Below are positions 17,296-25,817 of a DNA stretch of 64,000 nucleotides, in pieces (within the stretch, counting starts at the first letter, position 1; the number at the start of each line of letters is the position of its first letter). The position numbers and the translations under genes are program-made. This DNA is from Roseateles sp. (lineage in GTDB: Bacteria > Pseudomonadota > Gammaproteobacteria > Burkholderiales > Burkholderiaceae_C), in contig NZ_JAFAGT010000069.1 of assembly GCF_019237615.1 (NCBI RefSeq), positions 62,001-126,000 of the forward strand, read 5' to 3'. The notes beneath the pieces are model-generated. The model was not told where the DNA came from, searched no databases, and was given only the letters and a program-made list of their open reading frames with translations.

Positions 17296-17745
17296 ATGAC
17301 CCGACCTGTCCTGCCCCGCCGCTATCTGCTCATCGCCCTCGGCGCCGCCGGCCTTGCCCGCCCCGCTCGCGCCTGCGAGTTCTTCAGCAGCCGCATGCGC
17401 ATCTGGCACCCCTGGACGCGCGCGACGCGCGTCGACGCCGACACGACCCGGCTCTGCATGCGCTTCGACGAGGTGCAGGCCAGCGACCGCCTGATCGGAC
17501 TGCAAACCCCCGTGGCTGGGGGGGCACGTCTTGCCGGCCCCGGCGCACCGGAGGGCGTGCAAGGCCTGTCACTGCCGATCCACGCAGGCCAGGAACTCAC
17601 CCTCACCGAGGACGGCCTGCACATCGAGCTGCTGGACCTGCAGCAGCCGCTGCAGCTTGGCCGCAGCTTCCCGCTGCGCCTGATCTTCGAGTTCGCGGAG
17701 CCCGTCAACGCCACGCTCAACGTCGACTACGCCGGCCTGCGCTGA
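17296..17745 (+). CDS. PCuAC-like periplasmic protein with weakened copper motif
   Basis: This 149-residue protein has a twin-arginine-like or Sec signal (PRRYLLIALGAAGLARPARA). The mature part follows the PCuAC (DUF461) copper-chaperone pattern: HPWTRAT, a central SDRLIGLQTPVAGGARL, then LPIHAGQELTLTEDGLHIELLDLQQPLQLG and a beta ending. In the canonical family the motif near the end is a His followed by a Met two residues later (HxM). Here the equivalent reads HIEL, and the other Met/His ligands are mostly missing, so copper binding may be reduced or changed. The next gene, an exported PHP-type hydrolase, begins 91 bases later. Role in metal supply is inferred from family only. Confidence 0.65.
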   Translation: MTRPVLPRRYLLIALGAAGLARPARACEFFSSRMRIWHPWTRATRVDADTTRLCMRFDEVQASDRLIGLQTPVAGGARLAGPGAPEGVQGLSLPIHAGQELTLTEDGLHIELLDLQQPLQLGRSFPLRLIFEFAEPVNATLNVDYAGLR

Positions 17746-17836
17746 ACGTCGTGAACCCGTCACGCCGAGGTCATCCCCCATCCATAGCATGCGCCCCGCT
17801 TTCGGCCCTCTCCCCTTCATCCACGGAGCAGATCCC

Positions 17837-20080
17837 ATGACTCATTTCTTCAGCAAGAGCCAGATCGCCCTGGCCGCCCTCGCGGCGCTGGGCAGCGCCG
17901 CGGTCATCGCGCCCAACCTCGCCACGGCCGCCGGAAAGACGGCAGGCAAGTATGTTTCCGGCGACTTCCACAACCACACCACCTGCTCGGACGGCGCGAT
18001 CTCCATGCAGAAGCTGGTCAAGAAGGTCACAGACAAGACGGCCGACTCGCCCTGGGGCCTGGACTGGTTCGTGCAGGCCGGCCACGGCGGCAACGGCAAC
18101 CGCAACTGCACGCTGGTCGAGGACGCCTCGCTGTCCACGCCTGCCTACCCCTATGTAGCCGGCCAGGGCCCCACGACGACCTGGGCCAACAGCATCGGCG
18201 CGGCCAACCTGAAGGGCAATGGCGGCGGCGTCGGCGGCAACGGCAACATGTGGCGCTGGCAGTCGCTGCAGGAATACCAGTACCCGGTCATCGAGTACCT
18301 GGCTGCCTACAAGAACCTGCCCCTCTTCCTGGGCCTGGAGTCCGTCGTCGCCGGCCATGAGCACAGCTCCATGTCCGTCGTGACCGGCCAGATGCCGTCC
18401 GCCGTGGACAACGCCACGCTGCCGACCGCGCCGGGCTACACGGCGCTGGGCAACGCCAGCGCGCTGGCCCAATGGTCCTACTGCTTCGACCGCGGTGACA
18501 CTGACCAGAGCCGTGGCAACGTGACCGGCTCCACCACCGGCAACAACTGGGATTGCAGCAACCCCGCCAGCGCCGACTCCACGTCCAGCACGCTGGGCTG
18601 GAGCGGCACCGGCAAGAAGCTCGTGCAGCCCGGCGGCGCCGGCACCGGAGACAAGGGTCACCTGAAGACGCTGGAAGCCCTGAAGTGGATGGCCAACTTC
18701 CACGGCCAGGCCAGCTACTACGTGCCCGCCCACCTGGAGCGTGCCGGCCCGTTCAACGTGGACGGCAACAACGGCTTCAACATCGAGCACCTGCGCAACT
18801 TCAACAACACCGCGCCCAACGTCGCCTTCGGCTTCGAGTCTCAACCCGGCCATGGCGCGTCCAGCAACCGCGGCGAGTACCAGGTCAAGCGAAACAACTT
18901 CGGCGGCACGGCCGGCCTGGTCGACTCCGTCGGCGGCACGACCTACGGCGGCACCGGCGTCTACGCGGCCCAGGTCGGCGGCGTCTGGGACGCGCTGCTC
19001 GGCGAAGGCCGCAACTGGTGGTTCTTCGCCAGCTCCGACTGGCACAACCGCGGCAGCTTCGGCCCGGACGACCGACGCTCCACGCAGGACTTCTACCCCG
19101 GCGAATACCAGCGAACCCATGTCATGGTCCGCAACGGCAGCGACAAGCTGCGCCCGCAGACCATCGTCGACGGTCTGCGCAGCGGCAACGCATGGTCGGC
19201 TTCCGGCCAGTTGATCGACCGCCTGGCCTTCGTCGCCTGCACGTCCTACGCCGGTCCCGGCGCGCGCACCAACGCCGCAGTCGAGGCCCTGGCCGTCGCC
19301 GCTGCCACCAAGGGCACCGACATCGACGCCGTCGGCTGCGCCACCATGGGCGAGAAGCTCGCCGCCCGCCCGGGCGCAGAGATCGTCGTCGCCGTCGTCG
19401 TGCGCGACCCGGACGGCACCAACTTCTCGCCCTACACCTTCCCCAACCCGTCGCTGGCACAGGTCGGCATCAACCAGCCGCTGAACAAGCCGGTGCTGGA
19501 CCACGTCGACGTGATTCGGGGCATGGTCACCGGCTACAAGACGCCCGGCTCGGCGGACTACTCGGGCGAATGGCCGCGCAACACGGCCTGGCTGAAGGCC
19601 GACGGCACGACAGCGGGCCTGGCCGCCGTGCCGGCCGGCGCGAAGAACACCTCGGCCGCCGTGCTGAAGACCTTCAGCGGCGACGGCGGCACGCCGTGGA
19701 CCGCCGTGCAGTCGGGTGTGGACAACACCGTCTTCCTGAAGATGAGCTTCCGCATCCCCGCCGTCCAGGCCTCGCAGTACCTGCGCCTGCGCGGCAGCAA
19801 CCTGCCCGCCGCCGTGCCCTACGAGACGGACGCCAGCGGCAACCCGCTGGCCGACATCTACACCAACGCCAACGACACCTCGATGCTGCGCATCCCCTGC
19901 AGAACCGTCGGCACAGTACTGACCGGCGACGCCATCAACGGCTGCCCGGCCCACCTCGCCACGGTGGCGGGCCAGAAGTACGTCTCCTACGACGTGGCCG
20001 CCTGGGCCGACCTCTGGTTTTACAGCAACCCGATCTACGTCGAGGTGGCCAACTCCTACGCCGTCGCCGGCGTGAGGTGA
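17837..20080 (+). CDS. Exported PHP-type metal-dependent hydrolase
   Basis: This 747-residue protein has a signal peptide (ALAALAALGSAAVIAPNLATA). Next comes a PHP-family metal-binding start motif, GDFHNHTTCSDG at about residues 42-53; compare DxHxHTxxSDG in polymerase/histidinol-phosphatase PHP domains. Further likely ligands are in GLDWFVQAGHGG, a central VPAHLERAGPF and a late SSDWHNRG. Large Gly/Asn-rich inserts (for example GTTYGGTGVYAAQVGG) and a C-terminal beta-rich part distinguish it from cytosolic PHP enzymes. It resembles the DUF3604/CehA-like group of extracytoplasmic hydrolases, but the substrate is unknown. The ATG at 17837 directly precedes the signal peptide. A terminator follows at 20108, so the downstream genes may be read through or have their own promoter. 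Confidence 0.75.
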   Translation: MTHFFSKSQIALAALAALGSAAVIAPNLATAAGKTAGKYVSGDFHNHTTCSDGAISMQKLVKKVTDKTADSPWGLDWFVQAGHGGNGNRNCTLVEDASLSTPAYPYVAGQGPTTTWANSIGAANLKGNGGGVGGNGNMWRWQSLQEYQYPVIEYLAAYKNLPLFLGLESVVAGHEHSSMSVVTGQMPSAVDNATLPTAPGYTALGNASALAQWSYCFDRGDTDQSRGNVTGSTTGNNWDCSNPASADSTSSTLGWSGTGKKLVQPGGAGTGDKGHLKTLEALKWMANFHGQASYYVPAHLERAGPFNVDGNNGFNIEHLRNFNNTAPNVAFGFESQPGHGASSNRGEYQVKRNNFGGTAGLVDSVGGTTYGGTGVYAAQVGGVWDALLGEGRNWWFFASSDWHNRGSFGPDDRRSTQDFYPGEYQRTHVMVRNGSDKLRPQTIVDGLRSGNAWSASGQLIDRLAFVACTSYAGPGARTNAAVEALAVAAATKGTDIDAVGCATMGEKLAARPGAEIVVAVVVRDPDGTNFSPYTFPNPSLAQVGINQPLNKPVLDHVDVIRGMVTGYKTPGSADYSGEWPRNTAWLKADGTTAGLAAVPAGAKNTSAAVLKTFSGDGGTPWTAVQSGVDNTVFLKMSFRIPAVQASQYLRLRGSNLPAAVPYETDASGNPLADIYTNANDTSMLRIPCRTVGTVLTGDAINGCPAHLATVAGQKYVSYDVAAWADLWFYSNPIYVEVANSYAVAGVR

Positions 20081-20107
20081 GGCCGCCGGGAGCCCGCTCC
20101 CGTCCAG

Positions 20108-20137
20108 GGGCGCTGCAGCGATGCAGCGCCCTTTTTT
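20108..20137 (+). terminator. Intrinsic terminator after PHP-hydrolase gene
   Basis: A perfect 10-base-pair stem (GGGCGCTGCA and its complement) has a GCGA loop and is followed by six T residues. It lies 28 bases after the hydrolase stop and only 16 bases before the next start codon, so it could also attenuate the PEP-CTERM gene and those after it. Confidence 0.88.
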
Positions 20138-20152
20138 CATCGAGGAGATGTC

Positions 20153-20737
20153 ATGAAGACCTGCATCGGTGCTGCGCTGCTTGTAGCAGTCGCCTCTTCC
20201 CAGGCCGCCATCGTCTGGGACGAAGCGATCCAAGGCGACCTGTCGGACAACGGCCTGGCACCCACCGTCATCGCGATGGCGCCCGGCCGCAACCTGGTAC
20301 TCGGCACCATGGGCGATGCCGGCCATGGTGTGGACCGCGACTACTTCAGCTTTACCGTACCCGCGGGCCATGTGCTGGCCGAGCTATGGCTGCTGCCCGT
20401 CACCGGCGTATCGGGCAGCGCCTCCTTCTTCGGCATCCAGGCCGGACCGCAACTCACCGTGACGCCATCCGGTGGTGGCATCGAAGCCTTCTATGGCTTC
20501 AACCATTACGGCGGCGAGCAGATCGGCAGCGACATCCTCGTCGCCATGGTCGGCGCCGACAAGGCCCCCATCCCGGCCGGCACCTGGTCGGTCTGGCTGC
20601 AAGAAACCGGCGGCCAGGTCAGCTATGGCCTGGACTTTGTCATCACGTCCGCCGTTCCGGAGCCTGCCGCGGCCCTATGCCTGGGGCTGGGCCTCCTCGG
20701 GCTCGCTTGTCGCCGTTCTGTCTTGCTGCGCCGATAG
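20153..20737 (+). CDS. PEP-CTERM sorting-domain protein
   Basis: This 194-residue exported protein has a signal peptide (MKTCIGAALLVAVASSQAA). Its beta-rich body resembles the pre-peptidase C-terminal type (DRDYFSFTVPAGHVLAELWL, PAGTWSVWLQETGG). The tail is PEP-CTERM type: VPEPAA, hydrophobic ALCLGLGLLGLA, then CRRSVLLRR. GAGGAG precedes the ATG. It sits directly after the exported PHP hydrolase and before the parvulin-like gene on the same strand, so it is probably part of the same functional group. It would be the second exosortase substrate in this stretch, on the opposite strand from the first. Confidence 0.85.
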   Translation: MKTCIGAALLVAVASSQAAIVWDEAIQGDLSDNGLAPTVIAMAPGRNLVLGTMGDAGHGVDRDYFSFTVPAGHVLAELWLLPVTGVSGSASFFGIQAGPQLTVTPSGGGIEAFYGFNHYGGEQIGSDILVAMVGADKAPIPAGTWSVWLQETGGQVSYGLDFVITSAVPEPAAALCLGLGLLGLACRRSVLLRR

Positions 20738-20773
20738 CATCCGCCGCCTGTTACGCCGTCCGTTTCGAGAGCC

Positions 20774-21631
20774 ATGTCCGCCCAACTTCCCCTGAGCCCG
20801 GCCGTCCAGGCTGCGCTGTCGCGCCGGCCCCTGTCCCGCTGGGCGCGAGAGCCGCTGCTGCACTTCCTGCTGCTGGGCGCGCTGCTGTTCGGCGTGGACC
20901 GTTGGCTCAACCCCGGCAGCGGCGAGGCCAGCGAGATCATCATCAGTGCCGAGGTCGACGAGGAGGCGCGCCAGCTCTTCAAGGCCAAGCGCGGCCAGGA
21001 CCCCAACGCCGAGGAGATGACGGCCCTGCGCAAGGTCTGGCTGGAAAACGAAGTGCTCTACCGCGAGGGCCTGGCCCTGCAACTCGACAAGGGCGACACC
21101 GCGATCCGCGAGCGCGTCATCTTCAAGGCACTGAGCGTCGTCGACGGCGGCACCAAGCTGCCGCCGGTCAGCGACGAACTGCTGCGCGGCTGGTTCGAAA
21201 AGCACCGCGCCAAGTACGACGAGCCTGCCCGCTTCGACTTCCAGGAAGCCGTGCTCGAAGGCCATGCCGGCGAGGCCGCCGTGCGCGCCTTCGTCGATCA
21301 GCTCAATCACGGCACGCCCGGCGATGCCCGGGCCGGCCTGCGCGTCTTCAAGGGCCGGCCGCATGGCAACCTGCTGCAAAGCTACGGCGACGGTTTCGCC
21401 CGGGCGCTGGAAGCCGCCCCGCCTGGCCAATGGCTGGCACTGGAGTCCCGCGAGGGCTGGCACGCCGTGCGGCTGGAGGCCGCCAGCGCCGCCAGGCCCG
21501 CCGAGTTCGAGGTGCTGCGCGGCGTCGTGCTGCAGGACTGGACAGATGCGACGCTGGCCGAGCAGCGCAGCGCCGCCGTCGCGGCCCTGGCCAGAAAGTA
21601 CGCCATCAAGATCGAGGCGCCAGCGAAATGA
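20774..21631 (+). CDS. Membrane-anchored parvulin-like peptidyl-prolyl isomerase
   Basis: This 285-residue protein has a cytosolic N-terminus, one membrane helix (LLHFLLLGALLFGVD at about 29-43) and a periplasmic SurA/PpiC-like region. The chaperone helices (AEEMTALRKVWLENEVLYREGLAL) match the SurA_N type. The parvulin region from about 140 is shortened and lacks a clear HIL motif, so isomerase activity is doubtful. Family members of this kind are often paired with HupE/UreJ genes. The start follows a 36-base gap; its stop overlaps the ATG of HupE/UreJ (ATGA), so the two are translationally coupled. Folding or delivery of exported partners is an inference. Confidence 0.75.
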   Translation: MSAQLPLSPAVQAALSRRPLSRWAREPLLHFLLLGALLFGVDRWLNPGSGEASEIIISAEVDEEARQLFKAKRGQDPNAEEMTALRKVWLENEVLYREGLALQLDKGDTAIRERVIFKALSVVDGGTKLPPVSDELLRGWFEKHRAKYDEPARFDFQEAVLEGHAGEAAVRAFVDQLNHGTPGDARAGLRVFKGRPHGNLLQSYGDGFARALEAAPPGQWLALESREGWHAVRLEAASAARPAEFEVLRGVVLQDWTDATLAEQRSAAVAALARKYAIKIEAPAK

Positions 21632-22581
21632 AACGGCTGCTGATCTGGCTGCTGTGGCTGGCCGCGCCCCTGCCGGCAGCCCTGCCCGCCTTTGGCCACG
21701 AGATGAGCATGGCCGAGATGCAGCTGCGCGAGACCCGGCGCGGCGAATTCCTCTGGCAATGGGGCGCCGGCGAGAAGCGCCCCATCGCCCAGGACCTGAC
21801 GCCCATCTGGCCGCAGGCCTGCGCGGCCGAGGCCACGGTGTTGCGCTGCGGCGAGGCCGGCCTCGCCGGCACGCTGTCGGTCAAAGGCGTCGGTGAGCGC
21901 TACTCGGCCGCCGTCGTGCGCGTGTTCTGGCTGGACGGCCAGACCCGCGTCTACACGCTGACCAAGGCCCAGCCCACGGTGCAGCTCTACGGCGCTGCCG
22001 ATGACCCGCGCGGCATGGGCGAGATCGCCAGCGCCTACACGCTGCTGGGCGTGGAGCACATCCTCGGCGGCATCGACCACCTGCTGTTCGTCATCGGCCT
22101 GCTGTTCCTGGTGGGCTTCAGGCGACGCCTCGTCTGGACCATCACCGCCTTCACTGCCGCGCACAGCCTCACGCTGGCTTGCAGTGCCCTTGGCTGGTTG
22201 ACGCTGCGCGCCGCGCCGGTGGAGGCCAGCATCGCGCTGTCCATCGTGCTCGTCGCGGGCGAGGCCTTGCAGCGACGCGACACCCTGGCCAGCCGCTGGC
22301 CGGCCCTCGTCGCCTTCCTGTTCGGCCTCGTGCACGGCCTCGGATTTGCCGGTGCGCTGCAGGAGATCGGCCTGCCGGAGCATCACTTGCTCGTCGCGCT
22401 GCTGACCTTCAACCTGGGCGTCGAGATCGGCCAGCTGCTGACGGTGGCCGCCTGCTGGTGCCTGTGGCGCCTCGCCGGCCACTGGCAGGCCGCGCAGCGG
22501 CTGCGCACGGTGCTGCTCTACATGATCGGCAGCATCGCAGCCTACTGGTCCTGGCTGCGCATCGCGGCGATCGTGACATGA
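21628..22581 (+). CDS. HupE/UreJ-family membrane protein
   Basis: This 317-residue protein has a signal peptide (LLIWLLWLAAPLPAALPAFG), then about 115 exported residues and six or so membrane helices from about residue 135. The HupE/UreJ signatures are clear: GVEHILGGIDHLLFVIGLL, TAAHSLTLACSALGWL, and GLVHGLGFAGALQ. The family is linked to nickel or cobalt uptake in hydrogenase and urease systems, but this long HupE_UreJ_2 form occurs away from those enzymes and its cargo is unknown. No hydrogenase or urease gene is in the window. Its start overlaps the parvulin-like stop and its stop overlaps the next start (ATGA both times), showing tight coupling. Confidence 0.88.
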   Translation: MKRLLIWLLWLAAPLPAALPAFGHEMSMAEMQLRETRRGEFLWQWGAGEKRPIAQDLTPIWPQACAAEATVLRCGEAGLAGTLSVKGVGERYSAAVVRVFWLDGQTRVYTLTKAQPTVQLYGAADDPRGMGEIASAYTLLGVEHILGGIDHLLFVIGLLFLVGFRRRLVWTITAFTAAHSLTLACSALGWLTLRAAPVEASIALSIVLVAGEALQRRDTLASRWPALVAFLFGLVHGLGFAGALQEIGLPEHHLLVALLTFNLGVEIGQLLTVAACWCLWRLAGHWQAAQRLRTVLLYMIGSIAAYWSWLRIAAIVT

Positions 22582-23204
22582 CGGACGAAGTCATCGGGCT
22601 CTTTCCCGTCCCGCTGCAGCGCTCGCAGGGGGTGCTGCCCATGCCCCTCGTCCACGCGCTGGTCGACCACTTCAGCACCCGCGCGCTGCAGGCGAACAAC
22701 AGCTCCGACGCGCTGTCGCACACCCGCATGCTGCAGCCCGGGGACAGCCCGCTGCTGGTGCAGGCCGCCGCCCTCATCACGCCCCGCATCGCCGCGTTCG
22801 GCCGCCACCTGTTCGGAGAGAACCTGGGATGGGCCATCAAGGAGATGTGGGTCAACGTGCTGGACACCGGCGGTCGCCAGGCCATGCACAACCACGCCAA
22901 CAGCTTTGCCTCCGGCGTGGTCTACCTGACCGAGACGCACGACTCGGCGCGCACGGTGTTCATGAAGTCACCCGGCGGCCACGACTTCGCGCTGAAGAAC
23001 GACCATGCCGGCGTCGTCACCGGGCCCTACAACGCCGAGAAATGGGTCAGCCCAGCGCCGGCGCCGGGCGACCTCATCCTCTTCCCCAGCTACCTGATGC
23101 ACGCCGTGCCGCCCAATGCCGGCGCGCGCCGCATCAGCCTGGCCTTCAACGCCATCCCGACGCGCTTGGAAAGCTGGGGCTACACCCTGAGCTTCAGCGC
23201 TTGA
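22578..23204 (+). CDS. TIGR02466-family protein, putative 2OG-Fe(II) oxygenase
   Basis: This 208-residue cytosolic protein resembles the TIGR02466 family, which has the double-stranded beta-helix of 2-oxoglutarate/Fe(II) oxygenases. The likely metal and substrate residues are in AMHNHANSFASGVVYL (first ligand motif), FPSYLMHAVPPN (second His) and RRISLAFN (Arg for 2-oxoglutarate). The typical HxD is replaced by HxH or HAN, so activity needs proof. The ATG at 22578 overlaps the HupE stop. It closes the coupled group; then 135 non-coding bases with an inverted repeat follow. Hydroxylation of a partner of the cluster is inferred. Confidence 0.75.
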   Translation: MTDEVIGLFPVPLQRSQGVLPMPLVHALVDHFSTRALQANNSSDALSHTRMLQPGDSPLLVQAAALITPRIAAFGRHLFGENLGWAIKEMWVNVLDTGGRQAMHNHANSFASGVVYLTETHDSARTVFMKSPGGHDFALKNDHAGVVTGPYNAEKWVSPAPAPGDLILFPSYLMHAVPPNAGARRISLAFNAIPTRLESWGYTLSFSA

Positions 23205-23279
23205 AGTGAAACGCTCCTTCGCCCAGCCTCGCTCCGCTGAACGCGGGCGAGCCCAGCCGCTCACCCGGTGGAGCGGCAT

Positions 23280-23302
23280 GCCTGCGGCTTCGAGCCGCAG
23301 GC
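23280..23302. repeat. Perfect 10-bp inverted repeat (stem-loop)
   Basis: Arms GCCTGCGGCT and AGCCGCAGGC enclose a TCG loop, with no T run after it. It lies between the oxygenase-like and membrane/synthase genes. It could end or stabilise the upstream transcript, or be a protein-binding site. Confidence 0.6.
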
Positions 23303-23339
23303 GCATCACCACAGCGGACCGGCTTGAGGCCCCTGCGAT

Positions 23340-25772
23340 ATGAGCCGCCTGGCATTGCTGCTGATGGCCGCGTCCGGCTTCGCCGGCCTGGGCTACCAGA
23401 TCGTCTGGACGCAGCAGTTCGGCCTCGTCCTCGGCCATGAGTCGGCAGCCGTGCTGGCTGTCGTCGCGGCCTTCTTTGGCGGGCTTTCGCTGGGCGCGCT
23501 GCTGCTGGGGCGACGCATCGAGGCCAGCGCGCGGCCGCTGCGCTGGTATGCCGGCTGCGAGGCGCTGATCGGGCTGTGGGGCGGGCTGCTGATGCTCGCG
23601 ATGCCCGCGGCCAGCGGCGCAGCACTGGCCCTCATCGGGCCGGAGGCAACGCCGTTGCGCCACTGGTGCGTTGCCTTCGGAGCCAGCTTCGTCCTGCTAC
23701 TGCCGGCCACCACCGCCATGGGCGCGACGCTGCCAGCCATGGCCCGCCTCGGCACGACGCACCTCCCGCCGCTGTACGCGGCCAACACGCTGGGTGCCGT
23801 CGCGGGCGTGCTGGGCACTGCCTTCTGGCTGATCCCGGGCTGGGGCCTGACGCGCTGCGCCGGCCTGTGCGTCGCCCTCAACCTGGGCTGCGCAGCGCTG
23901 GCCGGCCTCGCGCTGCAGGCGCGACCCACGCCACCGCTGGGACCACGTACCTCGAGCCGGCCCCTGGCGCTGCTCGCGCTGACCGGCCTTCTGGGCATCT
24001 CCTACGAGGTGCTGGCCGTGCGCGTGCTCAGCCAGGTCGCCGAGGACACGGTCTACACCTTCGCGCTGCTGCTGGCCGTGTACCTCGCCGGCAGCGCGCT
24101 GGGCGCCGCCGCCTTCACGCGCTGGCAGCGGCTGTGCAGCACGCCGCTGCTACTGAAGGCCCTGGCCTGGAGCATCCTGCTGGGCATGGCCGCGCTGTGG
24201 AGCGCCGAGGCGATCAAGGCCTGGCTGCAGCCCGAGACCCAGGCCGCCGCGCTGGCCACCGAGGCACTGCTGGCCGTCGCGGCGTTCGCGCTGCCCACGC
24301 TGCTGATGGGCGCCCTCTTCTGCCAGCTCAGCGCCGACGCCGCCGCGGCCGGCATCCCCTTCAGCCGCGCGCTGGGCGCCAACACGCTGGGCGCGATGGT
24401 GGCCGCGCCGCTGTTCGGTGTCGCGCTGGCTCCGGTCCTGGGGCCCAAGCTCACGTTGCTGCTGGTGGCTGCAGGCTATCTGCTGCTCACGCCGGCCTGG
24501 CGCCGCCCGTCTTGGTGGCTTCCCGCCGGAGCCACCGCGGCGCTGGCGCTCCTCGCACCGCCGCTGGCCTTCGTCGACCTGCCCGAGGGCGGTCGGCTGC
24601 TGAGCTACCGCGACGGCGCCATGGCGGCCGTCAGCGTCGTCGAGGACGCGGCCGGCATCGCACGTCTGCGCATCAACAACCGCCAGCAGGAGGGCAGCAG
24701 CGCCACGCTGCTGGTCGATGGCCGCCAGGCGCTGCTGCCACTGTTGCTGCACGGCGAGGCCGGACAGGCCCTCTTCCTCGGCGTGGGATCGGGCGTCACC
24801 GCCGGCGTGGCCGCAAGGCTGCCGGGCCTGCGGGTGGATGCAGTCGAGCTGCTGCCCGAGGTCATCCAGGCCGCAACGCTGTTCCGGCACGCGCTGGCAG
24901 GTCTGGGCGACGGGCCGGAACCGCGGCTGTTGGCCGCCGATGCGCGCCGTTTCGTGCGCACCGCGACGCAGCGCTACGACGTCGTCGTCTCCGACAACTT
25001 CCACCCCGCCCGCAGTGGCTCCGGCGCGCTCTACACCGTCGAGCATTTCCACGCCGTGCGCGAGCGCCTGGCGCCGCGGGGCCTGTTCTGCCAATGGCTG
25101 CCCCTGCACCAGCTGGACCTGGACACGCTGCGCAGCATCACCGCGGCCTTCCTGCAGGCATTCCCCGACGGCGCTGCCATCCTGGCCAGCAACAGCCTGG
25201 ACACCCCCACAGTCGGCCTGGTCGGCCGCGCCGGCGGCACGCGCTTCGGGCCCCGCCCTCCGCCCGCGCTGGCCGCGAGCTTCGGCCTGGACGACGAGCT
25301 GGCGGTGCTGGGCAGCCTCATCGCCGACCCGAGATCCCTGCAGCGCTTTGCCGCCGGCGCGCCGCCGAACACCGACGACCGCCCCTGGGTGGCCTACAGC
25401 GCGCCGCGCGTCACCTACGCCCCTGACTCCGCGCCGCGCGACCGCCTGCTGGACCTTCTGGGCCTGCTCAACGTCGACACGACGGCCCTGCTCGCCGAGC
25501 CCGGACTGGCCCCGCGCCTGAACGCCTACGCCCGGGCCCGCCATGGCTACCTGGACCTGGGCCGCCGCACCCAGCCCAGCGCCGACCCAGCCGTCATGCT
25601 GGCCCGTGTCGGCGCGCCGCTGCTGGCCGTGCTACGCCAGAGCCCCGACTTCCAGCCCGCCGCCGAGCCGCTGCGCCGCATTGCGCAAGCTCTGGCGCCG
25701 CGCGACCCCGCTGCTGCGCGCCAGCTGCTGGACGCGCTCGCGCGCATCCGCCCCGACCTCGTCGCCCGCTGA
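23340..25772 (+). CDS. Membrane protein fused to spermidine synthase-like domain
   Basis: This 810-residue protein has about twelve hydrophobic helices in residues 1-410 (for example FGGLSLGALLLG, LLGVALAPVLGPKLTLLLVAAGY). A spermidine-synthase-type Rossmann domain follows at about 420-700. The methyltransferase-like motifs are FLGVGSGVTAGVAAR, VDAVELLPEV and YDVVVSDNFHPARSGSGALYTVEHF. The C-terminal approximately 100 residues form a helical tail. Fusions of this kind (fused MFS/spermidine synthase) are widespread but their substrate is not known; the synthase part may transfer aminopropyl groups or act on another small molecule. The ATG is 135 bases after the oxygenase-like gene. It may share a transcript with the next two genes. 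Confidence 0.85.
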   Translation: MSRLALLLMAASGFAGLGYQIVWTQQFGLVLGHESAAVLAVVAAFFGGLSLGALLLGRRIEASARPLRWYAGCEALIGLWGGLLMLAMPAASGAALALIGPEATPLRHWCVAFGASFVLLLPATTAMGATLPAMARLGTTHLPPLYAANTLGAVAGVLGTAFWLIPGWGLTRCAGLCVALNLGCAALAGLALQARPTPPLGPRTSSRPLALLALTGLLGISYEVLAVRVLSQVAEDTVYTFALLLAVYLAGSALGAAAFTRWQRLCSTPLLLKALAWSILLGMAALWSAEAIKAWLQPETQAAALATEALLAVAAFALPTLLMGALFCQLSADAAAAGIPFSRALGANTLGAMVAAPLFGVALAPVLGPKLTLLLVAAGYLLLTPAWRRPSWWLPAGATAALALLAPPLAFVDLPEGGRLLSYRDGAMAAVSVVEDAAGIARLRINNRQQEGSSATLLVDGRQALLPLLLHGEAGQALFLGVGSGVTAGVAARLPGLRVDAVELLPEVIQAATLFRHALAGLGDGPEPRLLAADARRFVRTATQRYDVVVSDNFHPARSGSGALYTVEHFHAVRERLAPRGLFCQWLPLHQLDLDTLRSITAAFLQAFPDGAAILASNSLDTPTVGLVGRAGGTRFGPRPPPALAASFGLDDELAVLGSLIADPRSLQRFAAGAPPNTDDRPWVAYSAPRVTYAPDSAPRDRLLDLLGLLNVDTTALLAEPGLAPRLNAYARARHGYLDLGRRTQPSADPAVMLARVGAPLLAVLRQSPDFQPAAEPLRRIAQALAPRDPAAARQLLDALARIRPDLVAR

Positions 25773-25817
25773 ACGCCTGTCGGCCCGGCGTCAGCGCTTC
25801 ATGGCAAGCTGTCGCCC

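Noticed and set aside
17771-20371. Minus-strand open frame of 866 codons
   Set aside because: Antisense to the PHP hydrolase; low-complexity Val/Gly/Ala composition and no motif.
18553-21627. Plus-strand open frame running into HupE/UreJ
   Set aside because: Only the end from 21628 has family motifs; the earlier part is another frame of the hydrolase and parvulin genes.
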